A stretch of 64,000 nucleotides of DNA, from positions 1-64,000 of the forward strand of contig NZ_NFJB01000010.1 of NCBI RefSeq assembly GCF_002159645.1, given 5' to 3'. A program made the translations under genes and the position numbers. Positions 53,272 through 61,960 of the stretch are shown in pieces. The stretch is from Parabacteroides sp. An277 (GTDB lineage: Bacteria; Bacteroidota; Bacteroidia; Bacteroidales; Tannerellaceae). A model generated the notes under the pieces. The model saw only the letters and a list, made by a program, of their open reading frames with translations. It was not told the DNA's origin and made no database searches. The first letter of the stretch is position 1, and the number at the start of each line of letters is the position of its first letter.

Positions 53272-56200
53272 ATGAGAAAAGGATTTTACTATATAGTAGC
53301 CGTGTTGTTGGTCAGTATGCTTTGGTCGTGCAGCACGAAGAAGAACACGCGGATGAATCGGTTTTATCATGCGCTGAATTCCCGTTTCAACATATACTTT
53401 AACGGTAAAACGGCGTTTGACGAGGCTTTGTTGGCTATGCAAACGGGTTATAAGGAAAATTACTCGGATATGATATTGATGTATCCCATTAGCGCGCAGC
53501 CGAAAGACAAAACCGAACCAGGCGGACCCTTTGATATTTCCATCGAAAAGGCAAATAAAGCCATCCGGCTGCATTCCATCCAGGCGAAACCCAAAAAGAA
53601 ACCGGGTTGGCGCAATGATCCCAAGCAAGTACGCCTGCAGAACCAGGAGGAGTATAACCCATTCCTAAAACATTGCTGGCGACTGATGGGAGAGGCGCAA
53701 TTTTACAACGCTGATTTCCTCCAGGCTGCAGCCACCTTTTCTTACATCGCGCGACACTATAAGGAGGATGCGGAGATAGTAGCGGCGTCGAAACTCTGGC
53801 AAGCACGGTGTTATTCGGAGTTGGGCTGGTTTTATGATGCCGAAGACATCCTACAAAAGCTGAACACGGAGGGAATTCCTGCCGATTGCCAGGAACAATA
53901 TGCGACGGTTTACGCCGATTATCTCGTCAAACAACAACGATATGAGGAGGCCATCCCTTATATGCGCACCGCCATTCGCGCCGAGCGTAGCGGGCTGCAA
54001 CGAAAGCGTATGAAATATCTTTTGGGCCAGATGTACGCCACGCTGGGCCAAGATGCCATGGCATACAAGACATTTGGCGAAGTGGCTCGCTCTAACCCTC
54101 CGTACGAGCTGGAGTTTGCTGCCCGTATTCGTCAAGCAGAAGTTTTTGCGGGTTCAAATTACCAGAAAGTGGTCAAGAAGTTGGAGCGGATGGCAAAAAG
54201 CCAAAAGAACAAAGATTTACTGGATCAGGTATATTACGCGCTGGGAAATATATACCTCGCGCATGGCGACACGACAAATGCGCTGAAACAATACCAATTG
54301 GGAGTAGACAAGAGCACTCAAAACGGATTGGACAAGGCATTGTGCCATATCAAACTGGGTGATTTGTATTTTCAACAGCGAGACTACCTGAAGGCGCAGC
54401 CTAATTTTAGCGCCGCATTGGCAGGGATACAGAAGGAGTTTAAAGACTATGAGCGGGTATCCAAATTGTCGGCCGTGTTGGACGAGCTGGTGGTTCACGC
54501 CGAAGCTGTGCACCTGCAAGACAGTCTGCAAACGCTCGCCAAGATGCCGGAACAAGAGCGACTGGCGGTGATCGACAAAATTATTGAGCGCGTCATTGAA
54601 GAAGAGAAGCGCGCGGAGGAAGAAGCTGCCCGTGAAGCCTACTTAGCAGAGCAGGCGGCGAAAGGGACAGGTATCAACAGGCCCGGAACGGAAGCAAACG
54701 TCGTCACTTTACCTGTCGCAGGGGGCGGCAGTAGTTTTTATTTCTACAATCCCCAAGCGGTGGCGCAGGGAAAGACACAATTCCAGCGCAAGTGGGGTCG
54801 TCGTCCGCTGGAGGATGACTGGCGGCGCCGCAATAAGCGTGTCTCTACGTTCGACGAACCGAGCGACGATTCGGAAGCGCTCGCAGAAGGCGATGACCTT
54901 ACGGCGGCAGGAGACTCGGCTTTGCTGGCTGCCGGCGGGGCTGATTCGGCCGCGATAGGGTCAGACGACCCGAAGAGCCGGGAATATTATCTGCAACAAC
55001 TGCCGATGACACCTGAAGACGTAGAAGCCTCGAACGTCATCATAGAAGATGGCCTATACAATATGGCTAAAATTTACAAAGACAAGCTGGAGGACTTGTC
55101 GCTGGCTATCGAAGGCTTCCGCAACTTGGAAAAGCGTTTTCCGGAGAGTCCGCATTTGCTGGAGAGCTATTATCAAGTGTATCTGATGGCGTTGCGCCTG
55201 AAAGATACAGCCCTCGCCGAAGAATATAAGCGTAAAATGACGGAGAAATTCCCGTCGAGCGATTATACGGTAGCTATTTCCGACCCGAACTTCGAACGAA
55301 ACATACGGATGATGGATGTCGTGCAGGATTCCATCTACGAACAAACGTACGAACTGTACCTGGCCGAAGATACAGCCGCCGTACGCCGCAATTACCGTGC
55401 CATCAGCGAGAAATACCCGTTGGCAGAGTTGATGCCTAAGTTTATGTTCCTCGACGCCCTTACGTACGTGCAAGCGGGAGACGCCGAAGGATTCAAGACG
55501 GCTTTGCGGGCACTTTTGGATAAGTATCCGTCTGCCGACGTATCCGAGCTGGCGGGAGAGATGCTAAAAGGCGTGCTGCGGGGTCGTCAGATGGTGCAGG
55601 GAGGTGTGCGCGGCATGACGTGGAACCTTCGATTTGGTACGGGAGAAGACGGCTCGCTTTCTGCTGCCGACTCCGCCCGCGTTTTCAAAGCAGACGCGAA
55701 TGTACCCTATCGGATGGTGATGATATATCCCACGGGCGCCGTCGATCGCAATCAGCTCCTGTTTACGGTAGCAGCCTACAATTTCGCTCACTTTATGGTG
55801 AAGCAATTGGATATGACTTTTGAAGAATCTGGCCTCATGAGTGTATTTATCCTATCCGGATTCTTCAACTTCGACGAAGTCAACCATTATTATAAGATGA
55901 TTTACGACGCAGATGGTTACGCACCGGCATTAGACAAAGATATCGCCATTGTTCCTATTTCCGAAGAGAACTATGAGACTTTGATGCACGGGAAAACCCT
56001 GGATGAATATGCGGCCTTCTTTGAAGCCAATTTCGGACAGATGGCGCCTGAGTTCGTAGCCCGTTGGCGGATGCGGCAAGAGGCAGCCGCTGAAGCAGAC
56101 AGCCTGGCTACGGATTCCATACCTTCAGACACCCTGGCGCCGATGCCAGCCGTGCCGGAAGAACTGCCATTGGAAGAGGCAGACAGCCTAGCGGCGGATT

Positions 56201-56823
56201 CCGTACAGCTGGAAATCCCTGCAGAGATGCCTGTCGCGCCGGAAGGACTGCCATTGGAAGAGGCAGACAGCAGTCGAACTGCAGCGCCTGTCTTGCCGAC
56301 ACCGGCAGATACCCTGCCCGCGCGTCCCGACATCTTCCGCGCACCGATACCAGAGCGCGACAAGGGATTGACGCTCGACGACATCGAAGAAATCCGTCAG
56401 AAAGAGGCAGAACAGGCAGAGGCCGAGAAGGAAAAGGCCCGCCAGGATTTTGAAGCCTCGCAAGCGGCCGAGAAGGCAGTACTGGAACAAAACGCCAGCC
56501 AACGCGCCGCGCTCGAAGAGCAACAACGCGCCGAGGAACGTGCCCTCCTGGAAGCGAAGAAAGACCGCGAAAAAGAACAGGAAAAAGCACAGAAGGAAGC
56601 CCGTAAAAAAGCCGAGCAAGAGCGAAAAGCCAAGCTCAAAGCCCGTGAAGAGCTCCGGAAAGAGAAAGAACGTGCTTACAAAGAGCGTCTGAAACAAAAA
56701 GAAAAGGAACGGAAAGCGAAAGAGAAAGCATATAAGAAAAAATTAAAAGAACGAGAAAAGGCACGCAAAGAGGAATTGAAAGCCAAAGAGCGTGCACGAA
56801 AAGAAAAGGAGAAAAACAGATGA
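53272..56823 (+). CDS. PorW/SprE-like TPR lipoprotein (type IX secretion-associated)
   Basis: 1183 aa, lipobox MLWSC with Cys20. The start (CSTKKNTRMNRFYHALNSRF, NIYFNGKTAFDEAL) is the signature of SprE/PorW, an envelope lipoprotein of the type IX secretion/gliding machinery. TPR arrays follow (about 120-420 and 590-750). From about residue 940 the protein is low-complexity: Ala/Glu/Pro segments with an 84-bp in-frame repeat (LPLEEADS twice), then a 150-residue Lys/Glu/Arg coiled coil. Homologues I recall are much shorter. It overlaps ribF by 4 bp. Confidence 0.85.
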   Translation: MRKGFYYIVAVLLVSMLWSCSTKKNTRMNRFYHALNSRFNIYFNGKTAFDEALLAMQTGYKENYSDMILMYPISAQPKDKTEPGGPFDISIEKANKAIRLHSIQAKPKKKPGWRNDPKQVRLQNQEEYNPFLKHCWRLMGEAQFYNADFLQAAATFSYIARHYKEDAEIVAASKLWQARCYSELGWFYDAEDILQKLNTEGIPADCQEQYATVYADYLVKQQRYEEAIPYMRTAIRAERSGLQRKRMKYLLGQMYATLGQDAMAYKTFGEVARSNPPYELEFAARIRQAEVFAGSNYQKVVKKLERMAKSQKNKDLLDQVYYALGNIYLAHGDTTNALKQYQLGVDKSTQNGLDKALCHIKLGDLYFQQRDYLKAQPNFSAALAGIQKEFKDYERVSKLSAVLDELVVHAEAVHLQDSLQTLAKMPEQERLAVIDKIIERVIEEEKRAEEEAAREAYLAEQAAKGTGINRPGTEANVVTLPVAGGGSSFYFYNPQAVAQGKTQFQRKWGRRPLEDDWRRRNKRVSTFDEPSDDSEALAEGDDLTAAGDSALLAAGGADSAAIGSDDPKSREYYLQQLPMTPEDVEASNVIIEDGLYNMAKIYKDKLEDLSLAIEGFRNLEKRFPESPHLLESYYQVYLMALRLKDTALAEEYKRKMTEKFPSSDYTVAISDPNFERNIRMMDVVQDSIYEQTYELYLAEDTAAVRRNYRAISEKYPLAELMPKFMFLDALTYVQAGDAEGFKTALRALLDKYPSADVSELAGEMLKGVLRGRQMVQGGVRGMTWNLRFGTGEDGSLSAADSARVFKADANVPYRMVMIYPTGAVDRNQLLFTVAAYNFAHFMVKQLDMTFEESGLMSVFILSGFFNFDEVNHYYKMIYDADGYAPALDKDIAIVPISEENYETLMHGKTLDEYAAFFEANFGQMAPEFVARWRMRQEAAAEADSLATDSIPSDTLAPMPAVPEELPLEEADSLAADSVQLEIPAEMPVAPEGLPLEEADSSRTAAPVLPTPADTLPARPDIFRAPIPERDKGLTLDDIEEIRQKEAEQAEAEKEKARQDFEASQAAEKAVLEQNASQRAALEEQQRAEERALLEAKKDREKEQEKAQKEARKKAEQERKAKLKAREELRKEKERAYKERLKQKEKERKAKEKAYKKKLKEREKARKEELKAKERARKEKEKNR

Positions 56824-57764
56824 TTTTTTGTCACAACGAGGTAGAAATATACCAAAATGCCCCGGATGGGGTTGTCGCCACTGTCGGATTCTTTGACGGC
56901 GTGCATCAAGGGCATCGGTTCTTGATTGAACAGGTAAGAAAACGCGCGCTACGGCAATCGCTGGCGTCGGCGATATTTACGTTCGACGTCCATCCCCGCA
57001 GCGTATTGCAAGATGGATACGAGCCGGCTTTGTTAAGCTCCTTCCCGGAAAAAATGATGGAACTTTCCGGGACGGGTGTCGACTACTGCGTCGTGCTGCA
57101 TTTCACGAAAGAATTAGCCTCGCTGACGGCGAAGGAGTTTATCCAAGAGGTTTTGTGGAAACAATACCGCGTGCGGACGCTTCTCGTAGGCTACGACCAT
57201 CGCTTCGGACACAATCGGGCGGAGGGATTCGAGGAGTATGTAGCTTATGGCAGGGAATGCGGGATGGACATCGTGCATGTGCTTCCTTACGACGTCGGCA
57301 ACGTGCGTGTCAGCTCGTCCGCTATCCGACGGATGTTGGCAGAGGGCGAGGTAGAGCGCGCCAACGAACTGCTCGTCCATCCTTACCAATTGCAAGGGAA
57401 TGTGATACATGGCGACGGGCTCGGCGAGCAATTGGGTTTCCCGACTGCCAACCTCGACCTCTTCGACAAGCATAAAGTCGTGCCGAAACCGGGTGTGTAT
57501 GCGGTTTGGGTGGATACGGACGAAATGCGATACAAAGGGATGCTGTATATAGGAGACCGGCCCACAGTCGATGGTCCACACGACCCGCGCATCGAGGTGC
57601 ATCTCCTTCACTTCTCTGGCAACTTGTACGGCGAGTTCGTCCGCGTGACGTTTGTCCACTATATGCGCGACAATACGAAATTCGACACCCTCGAAGCACT
57701 CAAGCAGCAGTTGAAACGAGACCGCGACGACGCAGACATCCTGCTCATCCGTCGGCATGGATGA
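56820..57764 (+). CDS. ribF: Bifunctional riboflavin kinase/FAD synthetase
   Basis: 314 aa. N-terminal FAD synthetase nucleotidyltransferase: VATVGFFDGVHQGHRFLIEQ with the HxGH-type motif, LLVGYDHRFGHNRA, and SSSAIRRMLAEGEV. C-terminal riboflavin kinase: QLGFPTANLDL, KPGVYAVWV and DPRIEVHLL. It converts riboflavin to FMN and FAD in the cytoplasm. The start overlaps the PorW-like stop (ATGA). A terminator-like dyad and the long 41-bp array follow. Confidence 0.96.
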   Translation: MIFCHNEVEIYQNAPDGVVATVGFFDGVHQGHRFLIEQVRKRALRQSLASAIFTFDVHPRSVLQDGYEPALLSSFPEKMMELSGTGVDYCVVLHFTKELASLTAKEFIQEVLWKQYRVRTLLVGYDHRFGHNRAEGFEEYVAYGRECGMDIVHVLPYDVGNVRVSSSAIRRMLAEGEVERANELLVHPYQLQGNVIHGDGLGEQLGFPTANLDLFDKHKVVPKPGVYAVWVDTDEMRYKGMLYIGDRPTVDGPHDPRIEVHLLHFSGNLYGEFVRVTFVHYMRDNTKFDTLEALKQQLKRDRDDADILLIRRHG

Positions 57765-57798
57765 TAATCCGCCGCGACACCCATTTCCCTTTTCACCT

Positions 57799-58371
57799 CC
57801 TTTCCCCACAGACTGGGAAAGGTAACGAAGCCTTCGGAAGCTATCCCACCGGAAAAAGATAGCTTCCGAAGGCTTCGCCAGGAATCGCGGGCTGCCGAAA
57901 ATGGCGTCGAAAGCTTCGCAAAGAATCGTTTTTAAACGGAATTCCTGGCGAACGCTGCGAAAGGAGTATTTTTAAAGCAGAAATGCGTGCGAACGGTGCG
58001 AAAGGACTTTTTTTCTGGCGGAAATACTTTCGCACGCTGCGCTCGGAGGAGTTTTTAAAAAGATTTGCGAGCGAAGCGTGCGAAAGGTCTACTTTTTAAA
58101 GGGAAGTCTGAGCGCAGTGTTCGCTAGTAAATCTTTTTAAAAAGGATTGCAAGCGAACGGTGCGAAAGCATTTCCAACGCAGCGGGATTCCGAGCGAACG
58201 GTGCGAAAGTGATTTTTAACGGATGTTAGTAATATCGTTCGCTTCGAAAGGAATTCTTTTGAAAATTGATTCCTTCCGAAGACTTCGATAAGAAAAGATT
58301 TTAAAAACGATTGTTAGCGTATAGTAACAAATGGAGTCGTTTGATAAAATCCACTTATAGCGAAGGGTGCG
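57799..58371. repeat. Fourteen-copy 41-bp palindrome lattice
   Basis: Eleven-bp cores (CGAAGGCTTCG, CGAACGGTGCG and variants) are centred at 57831, 57872, 57913, 57954, 57995, 58036, 58077, 58118, 58159, 58200, 58241 and 58282, each exactly 41 bp apart, then decayed copies at 58323 and 58366. A second dyad set lies at half phase: CCTTTCCC/GGGAAAGG (57810.5), AGCTATC/GATAGCT (57851.5), CGG/CCG (57892.5), then TTTTTAAA-type dyads at 57932.5, 58056.5, 58138.5, 58261 and 58302.5. It fills nearly all of the 650-bp gap between ribF and the M20 gene. Confidence 0.95.
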
Positions 58372-58414
58372 CACATAAAAATTTTTTATTGACAATATAA
58401 ACGAAACAGTAGTT

Positions 58415-59467
58415 ATGTATTATCGAGCAATTGACCTGCTGAAAGGCATGATTTCCCGCCCTTCTTTTAGCCGGGAAGAGACAGCGGTAGCCGATTTCCT
58501 GGAAGCAGCCTGGAAACAGGACGGGCACACGGTGCGCCGCTTTGGAAATAATCTTTGGATGATGTCTGACCTGTTCGACCCGAGTCGCCCCACAATTCTA
58601 TTCAATTCGCATATTGATACCGTAAAACCCGTTTCTGGCTGGACGCGCGACCCTTTTCAACCGGAGGAGACGGAAGACGACCTTCTCTTCGGGCTGGGCA
58701 GCAATGATGCGGGCGCGAGCGTGGTAAGCCTGTATGCGGCCTTTTGTTTGCTCACGCAAAAAGGCGAACAACCGTACAACCTCATTTTCCTGGCCTCGGC
58801 CGAAGAAGAGGTATCGGGCAAGAATGGCATTGAAAGCGTGCTGCCAATGTTGCCGCCGATTACGTTTGCCGTCGTAGGCGAACCGACCGGTATGCGTCCG
58901 GCTGTGGCGGAGAAAGGGCTGATGGTATTGGACTGCGTGTCGCATGGAAAGGCAGGACACGCCGCGCGAAACGAAGGGATTAATGCCATCTATCAAGCTT
59001 TGCCAGACATCGAGTGGTTCCGCACCCATCGTTTTGAACGAGAGAATCCCTATTTAGGTCCGGTCAAAATGAGCGTGACCGTTATCCAGGCCGGGACACA
59101 ACATAATGTGGTGCCAGACCGTTGTAGTTTTGTAGTAGATGTCCGTTCGAATGGCTGTTACAGCAATCGCGAATTGTATGACGAGATATGCGCGGCCGTC
59201 CGGAGCGAAGTCACGGCACGGAGTTTCCGGTTGAATGCCTCGCAACTCGACGCTTCGCATCCCTTCTTGCAGCGCACGGAACTGCTGGGATTGGAACCGT
59301 TTGGCTCTCCTACCCTCAGTGACCAAGCATTAATCCCGGTGCCATCGATTAAAATCGGTCCGGGCGATTCGGCTCGCTCCCATTCGGCAGACGAATATAT
59401 CCGGTTGCCGGAAATCCGGGAAGCCATTGAGTTATACGTACGGTTGTTGGATGGAATGAAATTGTAA
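58415..59467 (+). CDS. M20-family deacylase (ArgE/DapE-like)
   Basis: 350 aa zinc peptidase fold. Metal and catalytic motifs: FNSHIDTVKP, GSNDAGASVVS, SAEEEVSGKNG and a C-terminal KIGPGDSARSHSADEYI. A dimerization domain lies about 165-275. By length and motifs it resembles the acetylornithine/acyl-ornithine deacetylase group; in Bacteroides arginine is made through N-succinyl intermediates, so an N-succinyl-amino-acid substrate is possible. No other arg genes are in the window. A flippase gene follows after 1 bp. Confidence 0.88.
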   Translation: MYYRAIDLLKGMISRPSFSREETAVADFLEAAWKQDGHTVRRFGNNLWMMSDLFDPSRPTILFNSHIDTVKPVSGWTRDPFQPEETEDDLLFGLGSNDAGASVVSLYAAFCLLTQKGEQPYNLIFLASAEEEVSGKNGIESVLPMLPPITFAVVGEPTGMRPAVAEKGLMVLDCVSHGKAGHAARNEGINAIYQALPDIEWFRTHRFERENPYLGPVKMSVTVIQAGTQHNVVPDRCSFVVDVRSNGCYSNRELYDEICAAVRSEVTARSFRLNASQLDASHPFLQRTELLGLEPFGSPTLSDQALIPVPSIKIGPGDSARSHSADEYIRLPEIREAIELYVRLLDGMKL

Positions 59468-59468
59468 C

Positions 59469-60704
59469 ATGTGGCAAAAAATCTTCAGCACAGTAGGCGC
59501 CCGCTATTTGGTAGCATTTGCGAACTTGGTGATGGTTATCATCAACGCCAAAGCCCTGGGGCTACAACAGGTAGGAGAAATCGGACTGATAACGGCGGCT
59601 GTCAACCTAATCATTACCTTTAACTCCCTGTTTACAGGAAGCACGTTGGTATACTTTTTAAGTCACTCGCCTCAACGCCCGGTTTTGCTACTGGCGTATG
59701 GGTGGTCCGTGGCGGGGACTCTGCTGGGTGCTGGATTCTTTGCCTGTCTCTCCCTCTTCCCATCCATCTATTGGCCATACCTCCTCTTGCTCTCGCTGCT
59801 GGGCTCGGTTGCGAATGTGAATACACGAAGGCTGCTGGCATGGGATCAGATTCAAGGCTTCAATTGGACCTACCTATTGCAAGGCGGCTTGATTCTACCC
59901 TTTGCCTGCCTATTCTATTATTTAGCCGGTTGGAAAGAGGTCAGTTCCTTCTTGAACGCCCTGTTCCTCTCCTATTTGACGGCGACGCTGGCAAGCTTCT
60001 GGATGCTGCGGATGGCACCCACCCCTACCTCCGGCCGCTGGATAGACCGGGCACTTTGGGGAAAGATGCTGCGCTACGGACTCTGGGCGACGATTGACAA
60101 TGCGGCAGAGGTCCTGACTACCCGCATCAATCACTTCCTGATTCGGCAGTTTACAGGATGGGGCGGCGTCGGGCTGCTGGATAGCGGCACGAAAGTGGCA
60201 GAGAGCGTTTGGAACATCAGCCGCGCATTAGGATTTCTGGCCAATAGCTCCGTCGCACGAGCTACGACCCATGCGGAACAAAAGCAAAAGACATTACACC
60301 TGCTGCGCGTGACGTTCACTGGAACGTTTCTCTTGGTGACAATCATCGTCTGCATACCGGAACCTTTCTATACAAAAATCCTCTTTAGCGAAGAATTCGA
60401 AGGGATTACTGCCGTGATTCGCGGGCTGGCGATTGGGATGGTCGCATTCGGATGCCATACGATTTTGTCGCAATACCTTATCGCCAGCGGGCACGTAAAA
60501 TATAGTGCTTTATCCTCTATCGTAGGCCTATCGGTATTGCTGGCGGCAGGCATTTTCCTCATCCGGGAATGGAGCATCGTCGGAGCGGCTGTAAGCACCA
60601 GCATCGCCTACGTAGCCATGTGTCTGACTTCGCTCGCCTCGTTTACGCGCCTGACCGGCACACATTGGAAGGAACTTCTCCCTACCCTTCGTAAATCAAA
60701 GTAA
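59469..60704 (+). CDS. Lipopolysaccharide/polysaccharide flippase-like membrane protein
   Basis: 411 aa with about 12 membrane helices; MOP-superfamily exporter related to O-antigen flippases. Shorter than the flippase at 22575-24071 and not similar to it at the N-terminus (STVGARYLVAFANLVMVIIN). Substrate unknown. It starts 1 bp after the M20 gene and its last 23 bp overlap the 3' end of the convergent M16 gene. Confidence 0.82.
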   Translation: MWQKIFSTVGARYLVAFANLVMVIINAKALGLQQVGEIGLITAAVNLIITFNSLFTGSTLVYFLSHSPQRPVLLLAYGWSVAGTLLGAGFFACLSLFPSIYWPYLLLLSLLGSVANVNTRRLLAWDQIQGFNWTYLLQGGLILPFACLFYYLAGWKEVSSFLNALFLSYLTATLASFWMLRMAPTPTSGRWIDRALWGKMLRYGLWATIDNAAEVLTTRINHFLIRQFTGWGGVGLLDSGTKVAESVWNISRALGFLANSSVARATTHAEQKQKTLHLLRVTFTGTFLLVTIIVCIPEPFYTKILFSEEFEGITAVIRGLAIGMVAFGCHTILSQYLIASGHVKYSALSSIVGLSVLLAAGIFLIREWSIVGAAVSTSIAYVAMCLTSLASFTRLTGTHWKELLPTLRKSK

Positions 60705-61905
60705 ACAGATGTTCAGGCGCGAAAAGCGCGCAGGCCATCGCCTGCATTTCGGCCGCTGAAACAGCATTGATTTGCGCAAAGACCTCTTCCAGCGAATCAA
60801 AGCGATTGTAGTGGAGATAGCTCTTCCCCAAATTGAGAAACAAACCCTCTTTGTTATCCCCCGAGACGCCCAATTGCCCCATAGCCTGCCGCTTCACGGC
60901 CAATAGCTGCCGCTCGGAAAGCGGAGAGACACACAACTTATCCAGTTCCCGGCGTACCAAATCCATAGCGCGACGCAAGTTCTTAGGGTCTGTTCCAAAA
61001 TAAATGCTAAAGATACCCGTATCGGTATACGAAGTGATATTCGACTCCACGTTATATACTAATCCATTATGCTCCCGCAGCGAGAGGTTAAGGCGGTTGT
61101 TCATGCCCGGACCTCCCAACAAATTATTAAGCAAGAAAAGAGAGATGCGGCGGTCGTCGTGCATATCGAATCCCCGACACCCTATCATGACATGCGCCTG
61201 ATGCGTATCTTTTTCCATCGAAAGCCTACGCGGCGTAAGCTCTGAAGGAGGCATTCGTTTCAGCTGAGGTTGCCGAGGCTCGATATCCCCCAGTGCCTGT
61301 TCCGCCCACGTAACTATCTTGGTAAATGGAATATTTCCCATGGAGAAAAACACCATATTCGATGGCGTATAAAAACGATTCAAAAAGCTCTTGCCACTCT
61401 CCGTATGGAAGGTTTGGAGACTCTGTTCGTCGCCCAAGATATTATGCCCCAACGCATGACCTTCGAAGAGCAGATTCTCGAACTCATCGAAAATCAACTC
61501 GGAAGGCGAATCCTCGTACGAATGGATTTCATCGAGAATGACATCCGTCTCTCGGGCAATCTGCTCCTCTGGAAAAATAGAATGAAAGACCAACTCGGCC
61601 AACAAATCCAATGCCCGGCGAAAATGCTCGGACATGAAGACGGAGTAGACAAAGGTTTCCTCTTTGGTGGTATAGGCGTTCAGTTCGCCTCCAACCATTT
61701 CCATCCGGTTCAGAATATAATTAGCGCGGTGCCTGTCGGTTCCCTTAAAGATCATGTGTTCCACGAAATGAGCCAATCCATGCTCGGTAGACTCTTCGTC
61801 GCGCGTACCGGCTTGAATCGCAAAACCACAGTATCCTACCGGAGAAACCAACGGCAAATGCACCATCCGCAAGCCATTCGATAATGTATGTGTCAGATAT
61901 TCCAT
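60682..61905 (-). CDS. M16-family zinc peptidase (single-unit pitrilysin type)
   Basis: 407 aa. Inverted zinc motif HFVEH at residues 46-50 (EHGLAHFVEHMIFKGT) with the downstream glutamates in NAYTTKEETFVYS. One M16 N-half and one C-half (LRREHNGLVYNVESNITSYT-type region with LREHNGLVYNV) as in processing-peptidase-like M16B enzymes, which usually act as dimers. No signal peptide, so cytoplasmic or periplasmic location is open. Role probably peptide turnover. Promoter at 61930-61960; 3' end overlaps the flippase gene. Confidence 0.93.
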   Translation of the reverse strand: MEYLTHTLSNGLRMVHLPLVSPVGYCGFAIQAGTRDEESTEHGLAHFVEHMIFKGTDRHRANYILNRMEMVGGELNAYTTKEETFVYSVFMSEHFRRALDLLAELVFHSIFPEEQIARETDVILDEIHSYEDSPSELIFDEFENLLFEGHALGHNILGDEQSLQTFHTESGKSFLNRFYTPSNMVFFSMGNIPFTKIVTWAEQALGDIEPRQPQLKRMPPSELTPRRLSMEKDTHQAHVMIGCRGFDMHDDRRISLFLLNNLLGGPGMNNRLNLSLREHNGLVYNVESNITSYTDTGIFSIYFGTDPKNLRRAMDLVRRELDKLCVSPLSERQLLAVKRQAMGQLGVSGDNKEGLFLNLGKSYLHYNRFDSLEEVFAQINAVSAAEMQAMACALFAPEHLFTLIYEG

Positions 61906-61929
61906 CGTTCCTTCTTTTCAAAAACGATG

Positions 61930-61960
61930 CAAACATACGGAAAAAATCGAACGTCTGCAA
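61930..61960 (-). promoter_or_regulatory. Promoter of the M16 peptidase gene
   Basis: On the minus strand TTG (61958-61960), 20 bp, then TATGTTTG (61930-61937), 25 bp before the start codon. It directly abuts the stop of the GH89 gene. Confidence 0.55.
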
